Below, one piece after another: positions 9,222-19,350 of a stretch of DNA of 23,436 bases (the first letter of the stretch is position 1; each line of letters opens with the position of its first letter). Source of the DNA: Fen-999 sp035505955 (GTDB lineage: Bacteria; Pseudomonadota; Gammaproteobacteria; Burkholderiales; Rhodocyclaceae); NCBI GenBank assembly GCA_035505955.1, contig DATJQH010000049.1, positions 1 to 23,436 on the forward strand, in the 5' to 3' direction. The translations under genes and the position numbers were made by a program. The notes beneath the pieces are model-generated. The model did not search any database. It was not told the DNA's origin and saw nothing but the letters and a program-made list of their open reading frames with translations.

Positions 9222-10391
9222 TCAGTCGGCTTGCTTGATCAGGAAAGCCGGAATGTCGTAGCGGTCCATGCCGCTGTCCACCATGGCCTTGACGGCGGCA
9301 TTGCGGGTGCGGCTCGACGAGAACACGTCGGGCAACACGCCGCCGGTATCGAACGCCTGTGCGCCGACCGGCTCGCCATAGACGCGATCGTCGGTGCCGT
9401 TGCGCAGCCCATAACCTTCGATTCGCTCCAGCTTCGGCTTCACCGCGACTTTGCCGCCGAGCCCGGTGGCAACCACGGTGACGCGCAGCTGATCTTCCAT
9501 GGCTTCGTCGAACACGGTGCCGAAGATCACGGTCGCTTCGTCGTGCGTGTAGGCCTTGATGGTGCTCATCACTTCCTTGACCTCGCGCATGCCCAACTGG
9601 CGGCTGGCGGTGATGTTGACGAGGACGCCACGAGCGCCGGAAAGCTCGATGCCTTCGAGCAGCGGGCTCGCAACGGCGGCTTCGGCGGCCAGGCGCGCGC
9701 GGTCGACGCCGGCGGCGGACGCCGAGCCCATCATCGCCTTGCCCATCTCGCCCATCACGGTGCGCACATCCTCGAAGTCGACGTTCACGAGGCCGGGCAC
9801 ATTGATGATCTCGGCGATGCCGCCGACGGCATTGCGCAGCACGTTGTCGGCAGCCTTGAACGCCTCCTGCATGCTGACGTCGTCGCCGAGCACTTCCATC
9901 AGGCGCTCGTTGAGGATCACGATCAGGGCATCGACGTACTGTTGCAGTTCGCCAATGCCTTCCTCGGCCAGGCGCACGCGCTTGCCTTCGAACTCGAACG
10001 GCTTCGTGACCACGGCTACGGTCAGGATGTTCTTTTCGCGCGCCACTTCCGCCACCACGGGTGCCGCGCCGGTGCCGGTGCCACCGCCCATGCCGGCGGT
10101 GATGAACACCATGTGGGCGCCCTCGAGCGCCTCGGCGATGCGCTCGCGTTCGTCGAGCGCCAGCGTGCGCGCCTTGTCCGGCTTGCCGCCCGCGCCCTGG
10201 CCGGGGCCCAGTTGCAGCTTGACGTCGGCGTTGGACAGGTTGAGCGCCTGGGCGTCGGTATTGCAGCTGATGAACTCGACACCCTGCACGCCCTCGCGGA
10301 TCATATGCTCGACCGCGTTGCCGCCCGCGCCGCCGACGCCAATGACCTTGATCACCGTCCCGCCGGGATCCTTGTCTATGATTTCAAACAT
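9222..10391 (-). CDS. ftsZ: Cell division GTPase FtsZ
   Basis: A 389-residue tubulin-like GTPase that forms the Z ring. The GTP-binding signature GMGGGTGTGAA is at 100-110, the synergy (T7) loop NVDFEDV at 203-209, and the conserved C-terminal peptide DIPAFLIKQAD ends the protein after a linker of about 50 residues. That peptide binds FtsA and ZipA in relatives. An upstream in-frame codon at 10427 would add 12 residues and overlap ftsA. ATG 10391 is chosen because AAGGAGG (10403-10397) lies 5 bases before it and MFEI is the usual beginning. It is separated from ftsA by 32 bp, the largest gap inside the division block, consistent with independent strong initiation. Confidence 0.98.
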   Translation of the reverse strand: MFEIIDKDPGGTVIKVIGVGGAGGNAVEHMIREGVQGVEFISCNTDAQALNLSNADVKLQLGPGQGAGGKPDKARTLALDERERIAEALEGAHMVFITAGMGGGTGTGAAPVVAEVAREKNILTVAVVTKPFEFEGKRVRLAEEGIGELQQYVDALIVILNERLMEVLGDDVSMQEAFKAADNVLRNAVGGIAEIINVPGLVNVDFEDVRTVMGEMGKAMMGSASAAGVDRARLAAEAAVASPLLEGIELSGARGVLVNITASRQLGMREVKEVMSTIKAYTHDEATVIFGTVFDEAMEDQLRVTVVATGLGGKVAVKPKLERIEGYGLRNGTDDRVYGEPVGAQAFDTGGVLPDVFSSSRTRNAAVKAMVDSGMDRYDIPAFLIKQAD

Positions 10392-10396
10392 ACTCG

Positions 10397-10403
10397 CCTC
10401 CTT
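10397..10403 (-). promoter_or_regulatory. Strong Shine-Dalgarno site of ftsZ
   Basis: AAGGAGG on the - strand with a 5-base spacer to ATG 10391. It is the best ribosome-binding site in the window and fits the high FtsZ level needed relative to FtsA and FtsQ. It also rules out the longer ftsZ frame. Confidence 0.8.
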
Positions 10404-10423
10404 GTGGTTGCTGCCGTTGCTGA

Positions 10424-11671
10424 TCAAAAGTTCTTGCTGAACCAGGCGCGCATGCGCGCCAGCGTCTGCCGAAACGTCACCGGCCCCTGCACCTTCATGC
10501 CGCGCTTGCGTTGCGTGGCGCCTTCCATGAGTAGCCCCACCGCAGTGGCGAAGCGCGGATTGCGCACGATGTCGCGCAAGCTGCCGTCGTAGCGGGGCAG
10601 GCCGAGCTTGACGGTGTTGTGGAACATCTCCTCGCCGAGTTCCATCATGCCCGGCATGGTCGCCGAGCCGCCGGTAACGACGATACCGGCGCGCAGCAGG
10701 CGCTCGTAGCCGCTGCGCACCAGTTCCTCGCGCACCATCTGGTAGATCTGTTCGATGCGCGGCTGGATGAAACCGGCCAGGGTCTGCCGGGAAAGATGCG
10801 ACGCCGGCCGATCACCCACGCCGGGCACCTCGATCATCTCCTCGGGATCAGCCAGTTGCTGCAACGCGACGCCGTAGCGAATCTTGATTTCCTCCGCGTC
10901 GGGCGTCGATGTGCGCAGCGCGATGCCGATGTCGGACGTGATCTGGTCACCCGCGATCGGTATCACCGCGGTGTGCCGGATGGCGCCCTGCGTGAACACC
11001 GCGACGTCCGTGGTGCCGCCGCCGATGTCGACGAGGCAGACGCCGACGTCCTTTTCGTCGTCGGTGAGCACCGCCATGCCCGAGGCCAGCGGCTGCAGCA
11101 CGAGATCCACGACTTCGAGGCCGCAGCGATGTACGCACTTGACGATGTTCTGCACGGCAGTGACTGCGCCGGTGACGAGATGCACCTTGACCTCCAGGCG
11201 CTTGGCGTCCATGCCGATCGGTTCCTTGACGCCATCCTGTCCATCGACGATGAACTCCTGCGGAATCGTGTGCAGGATCTGGTCGTCGGCCGAGATCGGC
11301 GTCGCGTTGGCCGCCTCGATGGCGCGCGCGACGTCGAACTCGGTGACCTCCTTCTCGCGCACAACCACCATGCCGTTGGAATCCTTGCTCTTGATGTGGG
11401 CGCCGGCGATGCCGGTATAGACCTCCTTGACCTTGCAGCCGGCCATCAGTTCGACTTCCTGGATGGCACGCGAGATGGCATCGACGGTCGCCTCGATGCT
11501 CACGACGACGCCCTTCTTGATGCCCTTGTCCTTGGTCTCCTCGAACTGGTGGCTACCGACGCCGATCACCGACAACTGGCCTTCGTCGTTCAGTTCGGCC
11601 GCCATGGCGACGATCTTCGAGGTGCCGATGTCCAGGCCGACGATCAGGTCGCCTCGGGTTTCCTTGCTCAT
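10424..11671 (-). CDS. ftsA: Cell division protein FtsA (actin-like)
   Basis: A 415-residue actin-fold ATPase that tethers FtsZ to the membrane. The phosphate-1 segment VGLDIGTSKIVAM (11-23), the phosphate-2 segment VCLVDIGGGTTDVAVF (about 200-215) and the adenosine motif GIVVTGGSATMPGM (about 335-348) are present. The C-terminus ends in a basic-aromatic helix (TFRQTLARMRAWFSKNF), the expected membrane-targeting amphipathic helix. The open frame continues upstream to 12334, but that part is ftsQ in another frame. ATG 11671 overlaps the ftsQ stop as ATGA and gives the normal length. Confidence 0.97.
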   Translation of the reverse strand: MSKETRGDLIVGLDIGTSKIVAMAAELNDEGQLSVIGVGSHQFEETKDKGIKKGVVVSIEATVDAISRAIQEVELMAGCKVKEVYTGIAGAHIKSKDSNGMVVVREKEVTEFDVARAIEAANATPISADDQILHTIPQEFIVDGQDGVKEPIGMDAKRLEVKVHLVTGAVTAVQNIVKCVHRCGLEVVDLVLQPLASGMAVLTDDEKDVGVCLVDIGGGTTDVAVFTQGAIRHTAVIPIAGDQITSDIGIALRTSTPDAEEIKIRYGVALQQLADPEEMIEVPGVGDRPASHLSRQTLAGFIQPRIEQIYQMVREELVRSGYERLLRAGIVVTGGSATMPGMMELGEEMFHNTVKLGLPRYDGSLRDIVRNPRFATAVGLLMEGATQRKRGMKVQGPVTFRQTLARMRAWFSKNF

Positions 11672-12453
11672 GATCTGTTGTCCACCGCTGCCGGGCGCAG
11701 CGCAAAGCCGTTGGGATAGCGCATGTCGACCGCGCCGACGCGCGTCAGGCGACTCTTTTCCAGAGCCGGCCTGTAATAGGCGACAAAACGCGCGAGGCGA
11801 TCGGCAATGCTGTGCTTGGCCTCGTCGCGGCCGAGTTCGATCAGCACGCCGTCGTCGAGTTTCACCTGCCACGCCTCGCGGCTCGAGAGGACCAGCGCGT
11901 CCGGCTTGCGGCCGAGGACGGCCAGCGCCTGGCCGATTTCGCGGTAGCGGCTCAGGACCTCTGACGACGAACCCTCGGGACCCGCGAATGTCGGCAGGGG
12001 CTTGTCGCTCGCAGCCGCAAAGACCTCGCCGTGGTCGTTCACCAGGCGCGACTCGCCGTCCGTGCGCCGCCAGCGCGCCACGGCAACGTGCTCCTCGATC
12101 GACAGTTCCAGCGTACCCGGCCAGCGGCGGCGCACATCGGCCTGCCGCACCCAGGGCAGCTTTTCGAACACGGCGCGCGCGTCGTCGAGATCGATGGTAA
12201 AGAAGTTGCCGCTGACCGCGGCCCGCGCCGCCTGCTCGATCTGGCTGCGCGTGACGTTGTCGAGCGAGCCGCCCACCACCACTTCGCGCAGCGGAAAGAT
12301 CGGCAGGCGCTGTACGGCGGTCGCGGCCGCCCATGCGAGTCCCGCGACGGCGAACACGACGAGCACGTCGGCGACGAGGTTCATCAGCACGGGACGGTCC
12401 CAGAAGCCGTCTTCGGCGGCTTCGGTCGCCCTCTTGCGCCGCGCCTTAGCCAC
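11668..12453 (-). CDS. ftsQ: Cell division protein FtsQ
   Basis: A 261-residue bitopic divisome protein with a basic cytoplasmic N-terminus, one transmembrane helix (about 22-45), and a periplasmic POTRA domain that begins with FPLREVVVGGSLDNVTRSQIE and ends before the KLPWVRQADVRRRWPGTLELSIEEHVAVARW segment, both typical of FtsQ. It bridges FtsA/FtsZ-side and FtsB/FtsL/FtsI-side components. The start is GTG 12453; AAGGAG ends 6 bases upstream, and the start overlaps the ddl stop by 8 bases. The stop overlaps ftsA. Confidence 0.95.
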   Translation of the reverse strand: MAKARRKRATEAAEDGFWDRPVLMNLVADVLVVFAVAGLAWAAATAVQRLPIFPLREVVVGGSLDNVTRSQIEQAARAAVSGNFFTIDLDDARAVFEKLPWVRQADVRRRWPGTLELSIEEHVAVARWRRTDGESRLVNDHGEVFAAASDKPLPTFAGPEGSSSEVLSRYREIGQALAVLGRKPDALVLSSREAWQVKLDDGVLIELGRDEAKHSIADRLARFVAYYRPALEKSRLTRVGAVDMRYPNGFALRPAAVDNRS

Positions 12454-13363
12454 TTGCCGCTCCTTCGAGTATCTTCACGACCAGGTCTGGGAAGCCGATG
12501 CCTGCGGCCCTGGCGGCCATCGGCACCAGTGAATGGCCGGTCATGCCCGGCGCGGTGTTCATCTCCAGCAGCGTGAAGCGGCCGTCGGGGGCAAGGATGA
12601 CGTCGGCGCGGCCCCAGCCGCGGCAGCCGAGCACGTCGAACGCCTGCAACGCGACCTGGCGAATCGCCGCTTCGACCTCGGGGCGGATGCCAGCCGGGCA
12701 CAGGTAGCGCACCTCGTCGGTGAAGTACTTGTTCTCGTAGTCGTACTTGCCCTCCGGCGCATCGATGCGCACCAGAGGCAACGCATCGCGGCCAAGCACC
12801 GCCGCAGTGAGTTCCTGGCCGACGGCGAATTCCTCAGCAATAACCAGCGGATCGAGACGGTAGGCCAGTTCGAAGGCCGCGCCCAGTTCGTTGGCTGTGT
12901 GCACCTTGGTCACACCAATTGACGAGCCTTCGCGCGCCGGCTTGACGATCAGCGGCAGGCCGAGATCGTCGACGACCGCGCGGAAATCCGAGTCCGGCGT
13001 GAGCAGACGGAAGCGCGGCGTCGGCAGGCCCGCCGCCAGCCACACGAGCTTCGTGCGCCACTTGTCCATCGACAGCGCGGAGGCCATGACGCCACTACCG
13101 GTGTAGGGAATGCCCATCATCTCGAGCGCGCCCTGTACGGTGCCGTCTTCACCGTGGCGGCCATGGAGGATGATGAAGGCGCGCTCGAAACCCTGGCGCT
13201 TGATGTCCCACAGCGGCAACACGGCCGGGTCGAAGGCATGCGCGTCGACACCCTTTTCCATGAGGGCTGCGAGCACGGCGTTGCCCGACAGCAGCGAAAT
13301 CTCCCGCTCGGCGGACGTGCCGCCCATCAATACCGCCACCTTGCCAAACCTGCCCGCCGTCAC
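12446..13363 (-). CDS. ddlB: D-alanine--D-alanine ligase
   Basis: A 305-residue ATP-grasp ligase making D-Ala-D-Ala for MurF. Motifs seen are VAVLMGGTSAEREISLLSG (9-27), LHGRHGEDGTVQGALEMMGIPYTGSGV (66-92), the ATP-grasp loop KPAREGSSIGV, and the Mg2+/substrate segment LLEMNTAPGMTGHSLVP near the C-terminus. It has the size of E. coli DdlB (306). The start is GTG 13363, overlapping the murB stop as GTGA, with GGGAG upstream. The b suffix follows its dcw location. Confidence 0.96.
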   Translation of the reverse strand: MTAGRFGKVAVLMGGTSAEREISLLSGNAVLAALMEKGVDAHAFDPAVLPLWDIKRQGFERAFIILHGRHGEDGTVQGALEMMGIPYTGSGVMASALSMDKWRTKLVWLAAGLPTPRFRLLTPDSDFRAVVDDLGLPLIVKPAREGSSIGVTKVHTANELGAAFELAYRLDPLVIAEEFAVGQELTAAVLGRDALPLVRIDAPEGKYDYENKYFTDEVRYLCPAGIRPEVEAAIRQVALQAFDVLGCRGWGRADVILAPDGRFTLLEMNTAPGMTGHSLVPMAARAAGIGFPDLVVKILEGAASG

Positions 13364-14242
13364 GACTTTTCTCCCACGATACGAACCTCGCGCACCAGGT
13401 CGATTCCGAACCGCTGGCGCACCTCGCCCTGGATTCGGCCGATTAGGCTTTCTATCGCAGTCGCGCTCGCGGCACCGCCGGGATTAACGATGAAATTCGC
13501 ATGCTTTTCGGAAACGCGCGCACCACCCTCCGATACGCCCTTGAGTCCGGCCGCCTCGATCAGGCGCGCCGCATGATCGTTCGGCGGATTACGGAACACC
13601 GAACCAGCATTGGGCAGATCGAGCGGCTGGCTGGCGATACGCTGCTCCAGAAGTTCGGTGATGCGTGCGTGCGCCGCCGCGCCGTCGCCGGCCGGCACGC
13701 GCAGCCAGGCGGCGGCGAAGATCTCGTCCGTAACGGCTTTCAAGCCGGCGTGGCGATAGCCGACGGCAAAGTCTTCCGGCCGGCGTTCCGTCAATTCTCC
13801 GCGCCGGCCCAGCATCTGCACGCGTTCGACGAATTGCCAGGTTTCGCCGCCATAGCAGCCGGCATTCATCGCCAGCGCGCCACCGAACGTGCCCGGAATC
13901 CCGGCCAGGAACTCGACGCCGACGAGGTTCAGTTTGGCCGCAAAGCGGGCCACCTTCGGGCTCGCCACGCCGGCTTCGACGTAGAGCGAGCCGTCGGCTT
14001 CCTGGCGCAGCGTGTTGAGCAGGCCGTGCGTGAAGACGACAGTCCCGTTGAAGCCGCCATCGCGCACGAGCAGGTTGCTGCCGAGGCCGACGACCAGCAG
14101 CGGTTCGTCCGGGCGCAGCCGGCGCAGGAACTCGGCAAGATCGGCGAGATCCGCCGGCCAATAGGCGTGCGCCACGGCGCCGCCGGCCCGCCACGATACA
14201 TGGGCTGCCATGGGCTCGTTGCTGCGCCATTCGCCGCGCAGA

Positions 14243-14250
<8 letters not shown>
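13360..14250 (-). CDS. murB: UDP-N-acetylenolpyruvoylglucosamine reductase MurB (short type)
   Basis: A 296-residue FAD enzyme reducing UDP-GlcNAc-enolpyruvate to UDP-MurNAc. The FAD-binding segments are LLVVGLGSNLLVRDGGF (51-67) and GVEFLAGIPGTFGGALAMNAG (111-131). The catalytic trio is visible as Arg166 in GYRHA, Ser217 in AGSVFRNP and Glu288 in VREVRI. The length and layout fit the shorter, Gram-positive-like (type II) MurB rather than the 340-residue E. coli type. ATG 14250 is preferred over GTG 14274, as it overlaps murC by 8 bases and gives a normal N-terminus. It lies between murC and ddlB. Confidence 0.95.
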
Positions 14251-15631
<1,381 letters not shown>

Positions 15632-15638
15632 ATTGACC

Positions 15639-16697
15639 TCACCTGACCAAATCGACGCAGCCCTGCGCCACCGCCACCGTCGCCTCCGGCCGCGCCAGCG
15701 AACGGGCGCGCTCGGCCATCTGCAGCAACTGCCCGCGCGAAAGCTGGCGCAAATCGGCAAGCCGCTCGGGCGTCAATTCCGACTGCGGCAACAGCATGGC
15801 CGCCCCTGCCGACGCGAGAAAGCGCGCGTTGCCCGTCTGGTGGTCGTCCACCGCGTGCGGAAACGGCACCAGCACGCTGGCGACACCTGCGGCGGCGAGC
15901 TCGGCGATCGTGAGCGCACCCGCGCGGCAGACGACCAGATCGGCCCAGGCGTAGGCTCCGGCCATGTCGTCGATGAACGGCACGAGGTTGGCCTTCACGC
16001 CCGACTGCGCGTAGGCCTGCGCCAGCGCCGGCATGTGCTTCTCGCCCGCCTGGTGCACCACCTGGGGCCGTTCGCTCGCGGGGATGAGCGCCAGCGCCTT
16101 CGGCATCGTCTCGTTCAGAATCGCGGCGCCGAGGCTGCCGCCCACGACGAGAACGCGCAGCGGGCCGCTGCGATCGCGGTAACGTTCCGCCGGCGCGGGC
16201 AGCGCCGCGATCTCGGGCCGCACCGGATTGCCGACCCATGCCCCCTTCTTCAACGTGTCGGGGAAGCCCGTCAGGATGCGATCCGCGACGTGCGCCAGCA
16301 CGCGGTTGGCGAGGCCTGCCACGGAGTTCTGTTCGTGCAGCAGCAGCGGCACACCTTCCAATACGGCCATCATGCCGCCCGGAAACGTGATGAAGCCGCC
16401 CAGGCCGAGCACGACGTCGGGCTTGATGCGCCGGATTTCGCGCCGCGCCTGCGCGAAGCCGCGCAGGAGATTCACGGGCAGCAGGAGCTTGCGCAGCAGT
16501 CCCTTGCCGCGCAACGCGGCGAAACGCACCCAGGACATCTCGTAGCCACGCGCGGGCACCAGCTTCGCTTCCATGCCCTCCGGATTACCCATCCAGATCA
16601 CGCGCCAGCCCAGCGCCGTCAGGTGATCGGCGACCGCGAGCCCGGGCATGATGTGTCCGCCCGTGCCGCCGGCCATGACGAGGATCGTGCGCTTCAT
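15639..16697 (-). CDS. murG: Lipid II synthase MurG (UDP-GlcNAc transferase)
   Basis: A 352-residue GT-B glycosyltransferase at the inner face of the membrane, adding GlcNAc to lipid I. The glycine-rich loop AGGTGGHIMPGLA is at 9-21. LGLGGFITFPGGM, HEQNSVAGLANR, VVGGSLGA and the donor-binding stretch VCRAGALTIAELAAAGVASVLVPFPHAVDDHQTGNA are all present. In that stretch the usual CRSGA reads CRAGA. Start ATG 16697 overlaps the ftsW stop as ATGA. The open frame continuing to 18047 is an overlap with ftsW and murD in another frame. Confidence 0.97.
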   Translation of the reverse strand: MKRTILVMAGGTGGHIMPGLAVADHLTALGWRVIWMGNPEGMEAKLVPARGYEMSWVRFAALRGKGLLRKLLLPVNLLRGFAQARREIRRIKPDVVLGLGGFITFPGGMMAVLEGVPLLLHEQNSVAGLANRVLAHVADRILTGFPDTLKKGAWVGNPVRPEIAALPAPAERYRDRSGPLRVLVVGGSLGAAILNETMPKALALIPASERPQVVHQAGEKHMPALAQAYAQSGVKANLVPFIDDMAGAYAWADLVVCRAGALTIAELAAAGVASVLVPFPHAVDDHQTGNARFLASAGAAMLLPQSELTPERLADLRQLSRGQLLQMAERARSLARPEATVAVAQGCVDLVR

Positions 16698-17866
16698 GCC
16701 GACTGCCCCCGCATGAGCCGCCTGTTCTCGTAATCGACGCGCATGAGGACCGCCAGCGCGACACAGTTGGCAACGATTCCGGAGCCGCCGAAACTCATCA
16801 GCGGCAGCGTCAGGCCCTTGGTCGGCAGGAGGCCCATGTTCACGCCCATGTTGATGAAGGCCTGGAAGCCGAGCCAGATGCCGATGCCTTGCGCGACCAA
16901 CCCGCTGTAGACGCGGTCGATCAGCAGCGCCTGGCGGCCGACCGCGAACGCGCGCTGCACCAGCAGGCCGAACAGCGTCGCCACCGCGAGCACGCCAAAC
17001 AGCCCCAGTTCCTCGGCGATCACGGCGAGCAGGAAGTCGGTATGCGCCTCGGGCAGGTAGAAGAGCTTCTCGACGCTGGCACCGAGGCCGACGCCGAACC
17101 ATTCGCCGCGGCCGAAGGCGATGAGCGCGTGCGAAAGCTGGTAGCCCTTGCCATAGGCGTCGTTCCACGGATCCATGAAGCCCAGGATGCGTTCGCGCCG
17201 GTAGGGGGATAGCCAGATCAGCAGCACGAAGCCGACGATCGCCACGAGCGTCAGCAGCCCGAACAGGCGCGCGTTGATGCCGCCGAGGAAGAGGATGCCG
17301 AAGGCGATCGCCGCGACGACGACGAAGGCGCCGAAGTCCGGCTCGCGCAAGAGCAGGAAGCCGACGGCGAGGATCACCGCCGCCATCGGCAGGAAGCCGC
17401 GGCGGAAGCTGCCCATGGCGTCGAGCTTGCGCGTCGTGTAGTCGGCGGCATAGAGCACCGCGAACAGCTTCATCAGTTCTGACGGCTGCAGGTTGATCGG
17501 CCCGAGCGGCAGCCAGCGCTGGGCGCCGTTCACCGAGCGGCCCACGTGCGGGATCAGCACGACCACGAGCAGCAGCACGCCGGCGATGAACAGCCACGGC
17601 GCCAGTTCCTGCCAGAAACGCAGCGGAATCTGGAACGTTACGACGCCGAACACGAGGCCGATGCACAGGAAGACGCCGTGGCGCAGCAGGAAGTAGTAGG
17701 ACTGGTGGCCGGTGAACTGGCTTCCCTCGGCCATCGCGATCGATGCCGAATAGACCATCACGAGACCAAAGAGGAGCAGGAACAGCGCCGGCCACAGCAG
17801 CAGCGGGTCCAGTTCTGCCGGAGTCGGGCCGACCCGGCGTCGCGAAGTGAACACTGCCGTATTCAC
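16694..17866 (-). CDS. ftsW: Septal peptidoglycan polymerase FtsW (SEDS family)
   Basis: A 390-residue polytopic membrane protein with about ten transmembrane segments, the glycosyltransferase partner of FtsI. SEDS landmarks are GLVMVYSAS in the first helix, HVGRSVNGAQRWLPLGPINLQPSELMKL, REPDFGA, KLFYLPEAHTDFLLAVIAEELG in the large periplasmic loop, and NMGLLPTKGLTLPLMSFGGSG near the end. The start is GTG 17866, overlapping the murD stop as GTGA; the N-terminal VNTAVFTSRRRVGPTPAELDP leads directly into helix 1. An internal start cannot be excluded. Confidence 0.96.
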   Translation of the reverse strand: MNTAVFTSRRRVGPTPAELDPLLLWPALFLLLFGLVMVYSASIAMAEGSQFTGHQSYYFLLRHGVFLCIGLVFGVVTFQIPLRFWQELAPWLFIAGVLLLVVVLIPHVGRSVNGAQRWLPLGPINLQPSELMKLFAVLYAADYTTRKLDAMGSFRRGFLPMAAVILAVGFLLLREPDFGAFVVVAAIAFGILFLGGINARLFGLLTLVAIVGFVLLIWLSPYRRERILGFMDPWNDAYGKGYQLSHALIAFGRGEWFGVGLGASVEKLFYLPEAHTDFLLAVIAEELGLFGVLAVATLFGLLVQRAFAVGRQALLIDRVYSGLVAQGIGIWLGFQAFINMGVNMGLLPTKGLTLPLMSFGGSGIVANCVALAVLMRVDYENRRLMRGQSA

Positions 17867-19350
17867 GCGTGCTTCTCCAACTGGCGCACGGCCTCGACGA
17901 AGACCTGGGCGCGATGCTCGTAGTTGCGGAACATGTCGAAGCTCGCGCACGCGGGTGAGAGCAGGACCGCGTCCCCACGGCGTGCCACGAGGGCTGACTC
18001 CTGCACGGCCGCCGGCAGGTCCGCTGCGCTCGAGACGGGCACGCCACAGCCGGCGATGGCGTCGCCGATCAGCGGCCCATCGCGGCCGATCAGGACCACG
18101 CCGCGCGCGTGCCGGGCCACCGCGTCCTTGAGCGGCGAGAAGTCCTGGCCCTTGCCGTCGCCGCCGGCTATCAGAACGATCTTTCGATCGTTCTGGCCGG
18201 CGTTCGCCAAAGGTGGGCCCTCCCTCCCGACCTCCCTCCCCGGGGGAGGGAGGCGACTGCTTTGGGCGGCCAGTTGGCCGCCGAGTCCGATGAGCGCCGC
18301 GACCGTCGCGCCGACGTTGGTGCCCTTGGAATCGTCGAAATAGGCGACACCGTCGATCTCCGCCACGCGCTCGACGCGATGCGGCAGGCCGCGAAACTCG
18401 CGCAGGGCCGGCAGGAGCGGCGCCGGATCGAAGCCGATGGCCGCACACAGCGCGAGCGCGGCCATCGCGTTCGCGGCGTTGTGCAGGCCCGCGATGGCGA
18501 GCGTGCTCACCGGCACCAGGAAGCGATCGCCACGCACGATCCACGGTTCGCCGCGGTTCTCGCGCAGGCCGAAGTCGGCCTCGTCGCCGGGCGCATCGAG
18601 GCCAAAGGTGATCAGCGGCCGGCCGGCGATGGCCATGCGCTTGACGCGCAGGTCGTCGCGATTGAGCACCTGCACGCCCTTGCCGAAGAAGACGCGGGCC
18701 TTCGCGCTCGCGTAGTCGTCGAGGTCGATGTAGCGGTCGAGGTGATCGTCGGTGACGTTGAGCACGGTCGCCGCGTCGGCATTGAGCGATTCCAGCGTCT
18801 CGAGCTGGAAGCTCGACAACTCGAGCACCCAGATGTCCGGCATGCTGCCGTTGTCGAGGCAGGCCAGGAGCGCCGTCAGCGCCGCGGGCGAGATGTTGCC
18901 GGCAACGCCCGTGCGTCGGCCGGCGGCGCGGCACAGATGCCCGGTCAGCGCCGTCGTCGTCGTCTTGCCATTGGTGCCGGTGATGGCGATGACGCGCGTC
19001 GCGTTGCGCACACCCAGCGTGTCCAGGCCCCAGGCGAACAGTTCGATCTCGCCGACCACCGGGATGCCCTGCGCCCGCGCATGGATCACGGCCATAGTGC
19101 CGGCCGACAGCCCCGGCGAAATGACCAGCAGGTCCGCACCGGCCAGCAGGTTCTTGTCGAAGCCTTCGTTCATCGGCCCGCTGGTGAACTCGGCCGCCGG
19201 CACGTCGCGACGTAGTTCGGCGAGGTACGGGGGTTCGGCGCGCGTGTCGAGCACGCGCACCGCCGCGTCCTGGCGCACGCACCAGCGCGCCACTGCCAGC
19301 CCAGATTCGCCGAGGCCGAGTACCAGAACGCGTTTGCCGGAAATGTCCAT
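17863..19350 (-). CDS. murD: UDP-MurNAc-L-alanine--D-glutamate ligase MurD, with an in-frame insertion
   Basis: A 495-residue Mur ligase adding D-Glu. The N-terminal motif VLVLGLGESGLAVARW (8-23), ATP loop TGTNGKTTT (124-132), LELSSFQLE (176-184), FDDSKGTNVGAT (338-349) and LLSPACASFDMF (463-474) are intact, so the enzyme should be active. It is about 55 residues longer than E. coli MurD (438). About 30 of these are a Pro/Gly/Arg-rich insertion at residues 358-388, between the LIGLG end of one helix and the RKIVLIAGGDGKGQDF strand in the C-terminal domain. The DNA there (18187-18279) is full of inverted repeats. ATG 19350 shares one base with the mraY TAA (TAATG). A copy of the 21-bp repeat lies at 17979-17999. 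Confidence 0.95.
   Translation of the reverse strand: MDISGKRVLVLGLGESGLAVARWCVRQDAAVRVLDTRAEPPYLAELRRDVPAAEFTSGPMNEGFDKNLLAGADLLVISPGLSAGTMAVIHARAQGIPVVGEIELFAWGLDTLGVRNATRVIAITGTNGKTTTTALTGHLCRAAGRRTGVAGNISPAALTALLACLDNGSMPDIWVLELSSFQLETLESLNADAATVLNVTDDHLDRYIDLDDYASAKARVFFGKGVQVLNRDDLRVKRMAIAGRPLITFGLDAPGDEADFGLRENRGEPWIVRGDRFLVPVSTLAIAGLHNAANAMAALALCAAIGFDPAPLLPALREFRGLPHRVERVAEIDGVAYFDDSKGTNVGATVAALIGLGGQLAAQSSRLPPPGREVGREGPPLANAGQNDRKIVLIAGGDGKGQDFSPLKDAVARHARGVVLIGRDGPLIGDAIAGCGVPVSSAADLPAAVQESALVARRGDAVLLSPACASFDMFRNYEHRAQVFVEAVRQLEKHA
17979..17999 (+). repeat. Dispersed 21-bp repeat, copy 3 (in murD)
   Basis: GGCGTGCCACGAGGGCTGAC plus T; two mismatches to consensus. It is read in MurD as QESALVARR (450-458), the same frame as copy 2. 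Confidence 0.6.
18172..18195. repeat. Perfect inverted repeat at one edge of the murD insertion
   Basis: CAGAACGATC (18172-18181) and GATCGTTCTG (18186-18195) flank a 4-base loop. One arm encodes the conserved strand RKIVLI of MurD; the other encodes the last insertion residues (QND), as though the edge had been copied inverted. Confidence 0.8.
18217..18253. repeat. Palindrome and G-run repeat in the murD insertion
   Basis: Two direct copies of CCTCCCTCCC (18219-18228 and 18231-18240) precede an inverted copy. The second forms an 11-bp perfect palindrome with its complement (18231-18241 / 18243-18253, one base between). On the - strand, which is the murD sense strand, positions 18241-18218 hold five runs of at least three G separated by short spacers, a classical G-quadruplex pattern. 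Confidence 0.75.
18265..18282. repeat. Perfect inverted repeat at the other edge of the murD insertion
   Basis: GGCGGCCA (18265-18272) and TGGCCGCC (18275-18282) are separated by two bases. It coincides with the point where MurD departs from the family pattern (GGQLAAQ). Confidence 0.7.

Noticed and set aside
8634..10592. A 652-codon open frame antisense to lpxC, ftsZ and the end of ftsA
   Set aside because: It spans three certain genes and the intergenic hairpin; it shows no recognisable motifs.
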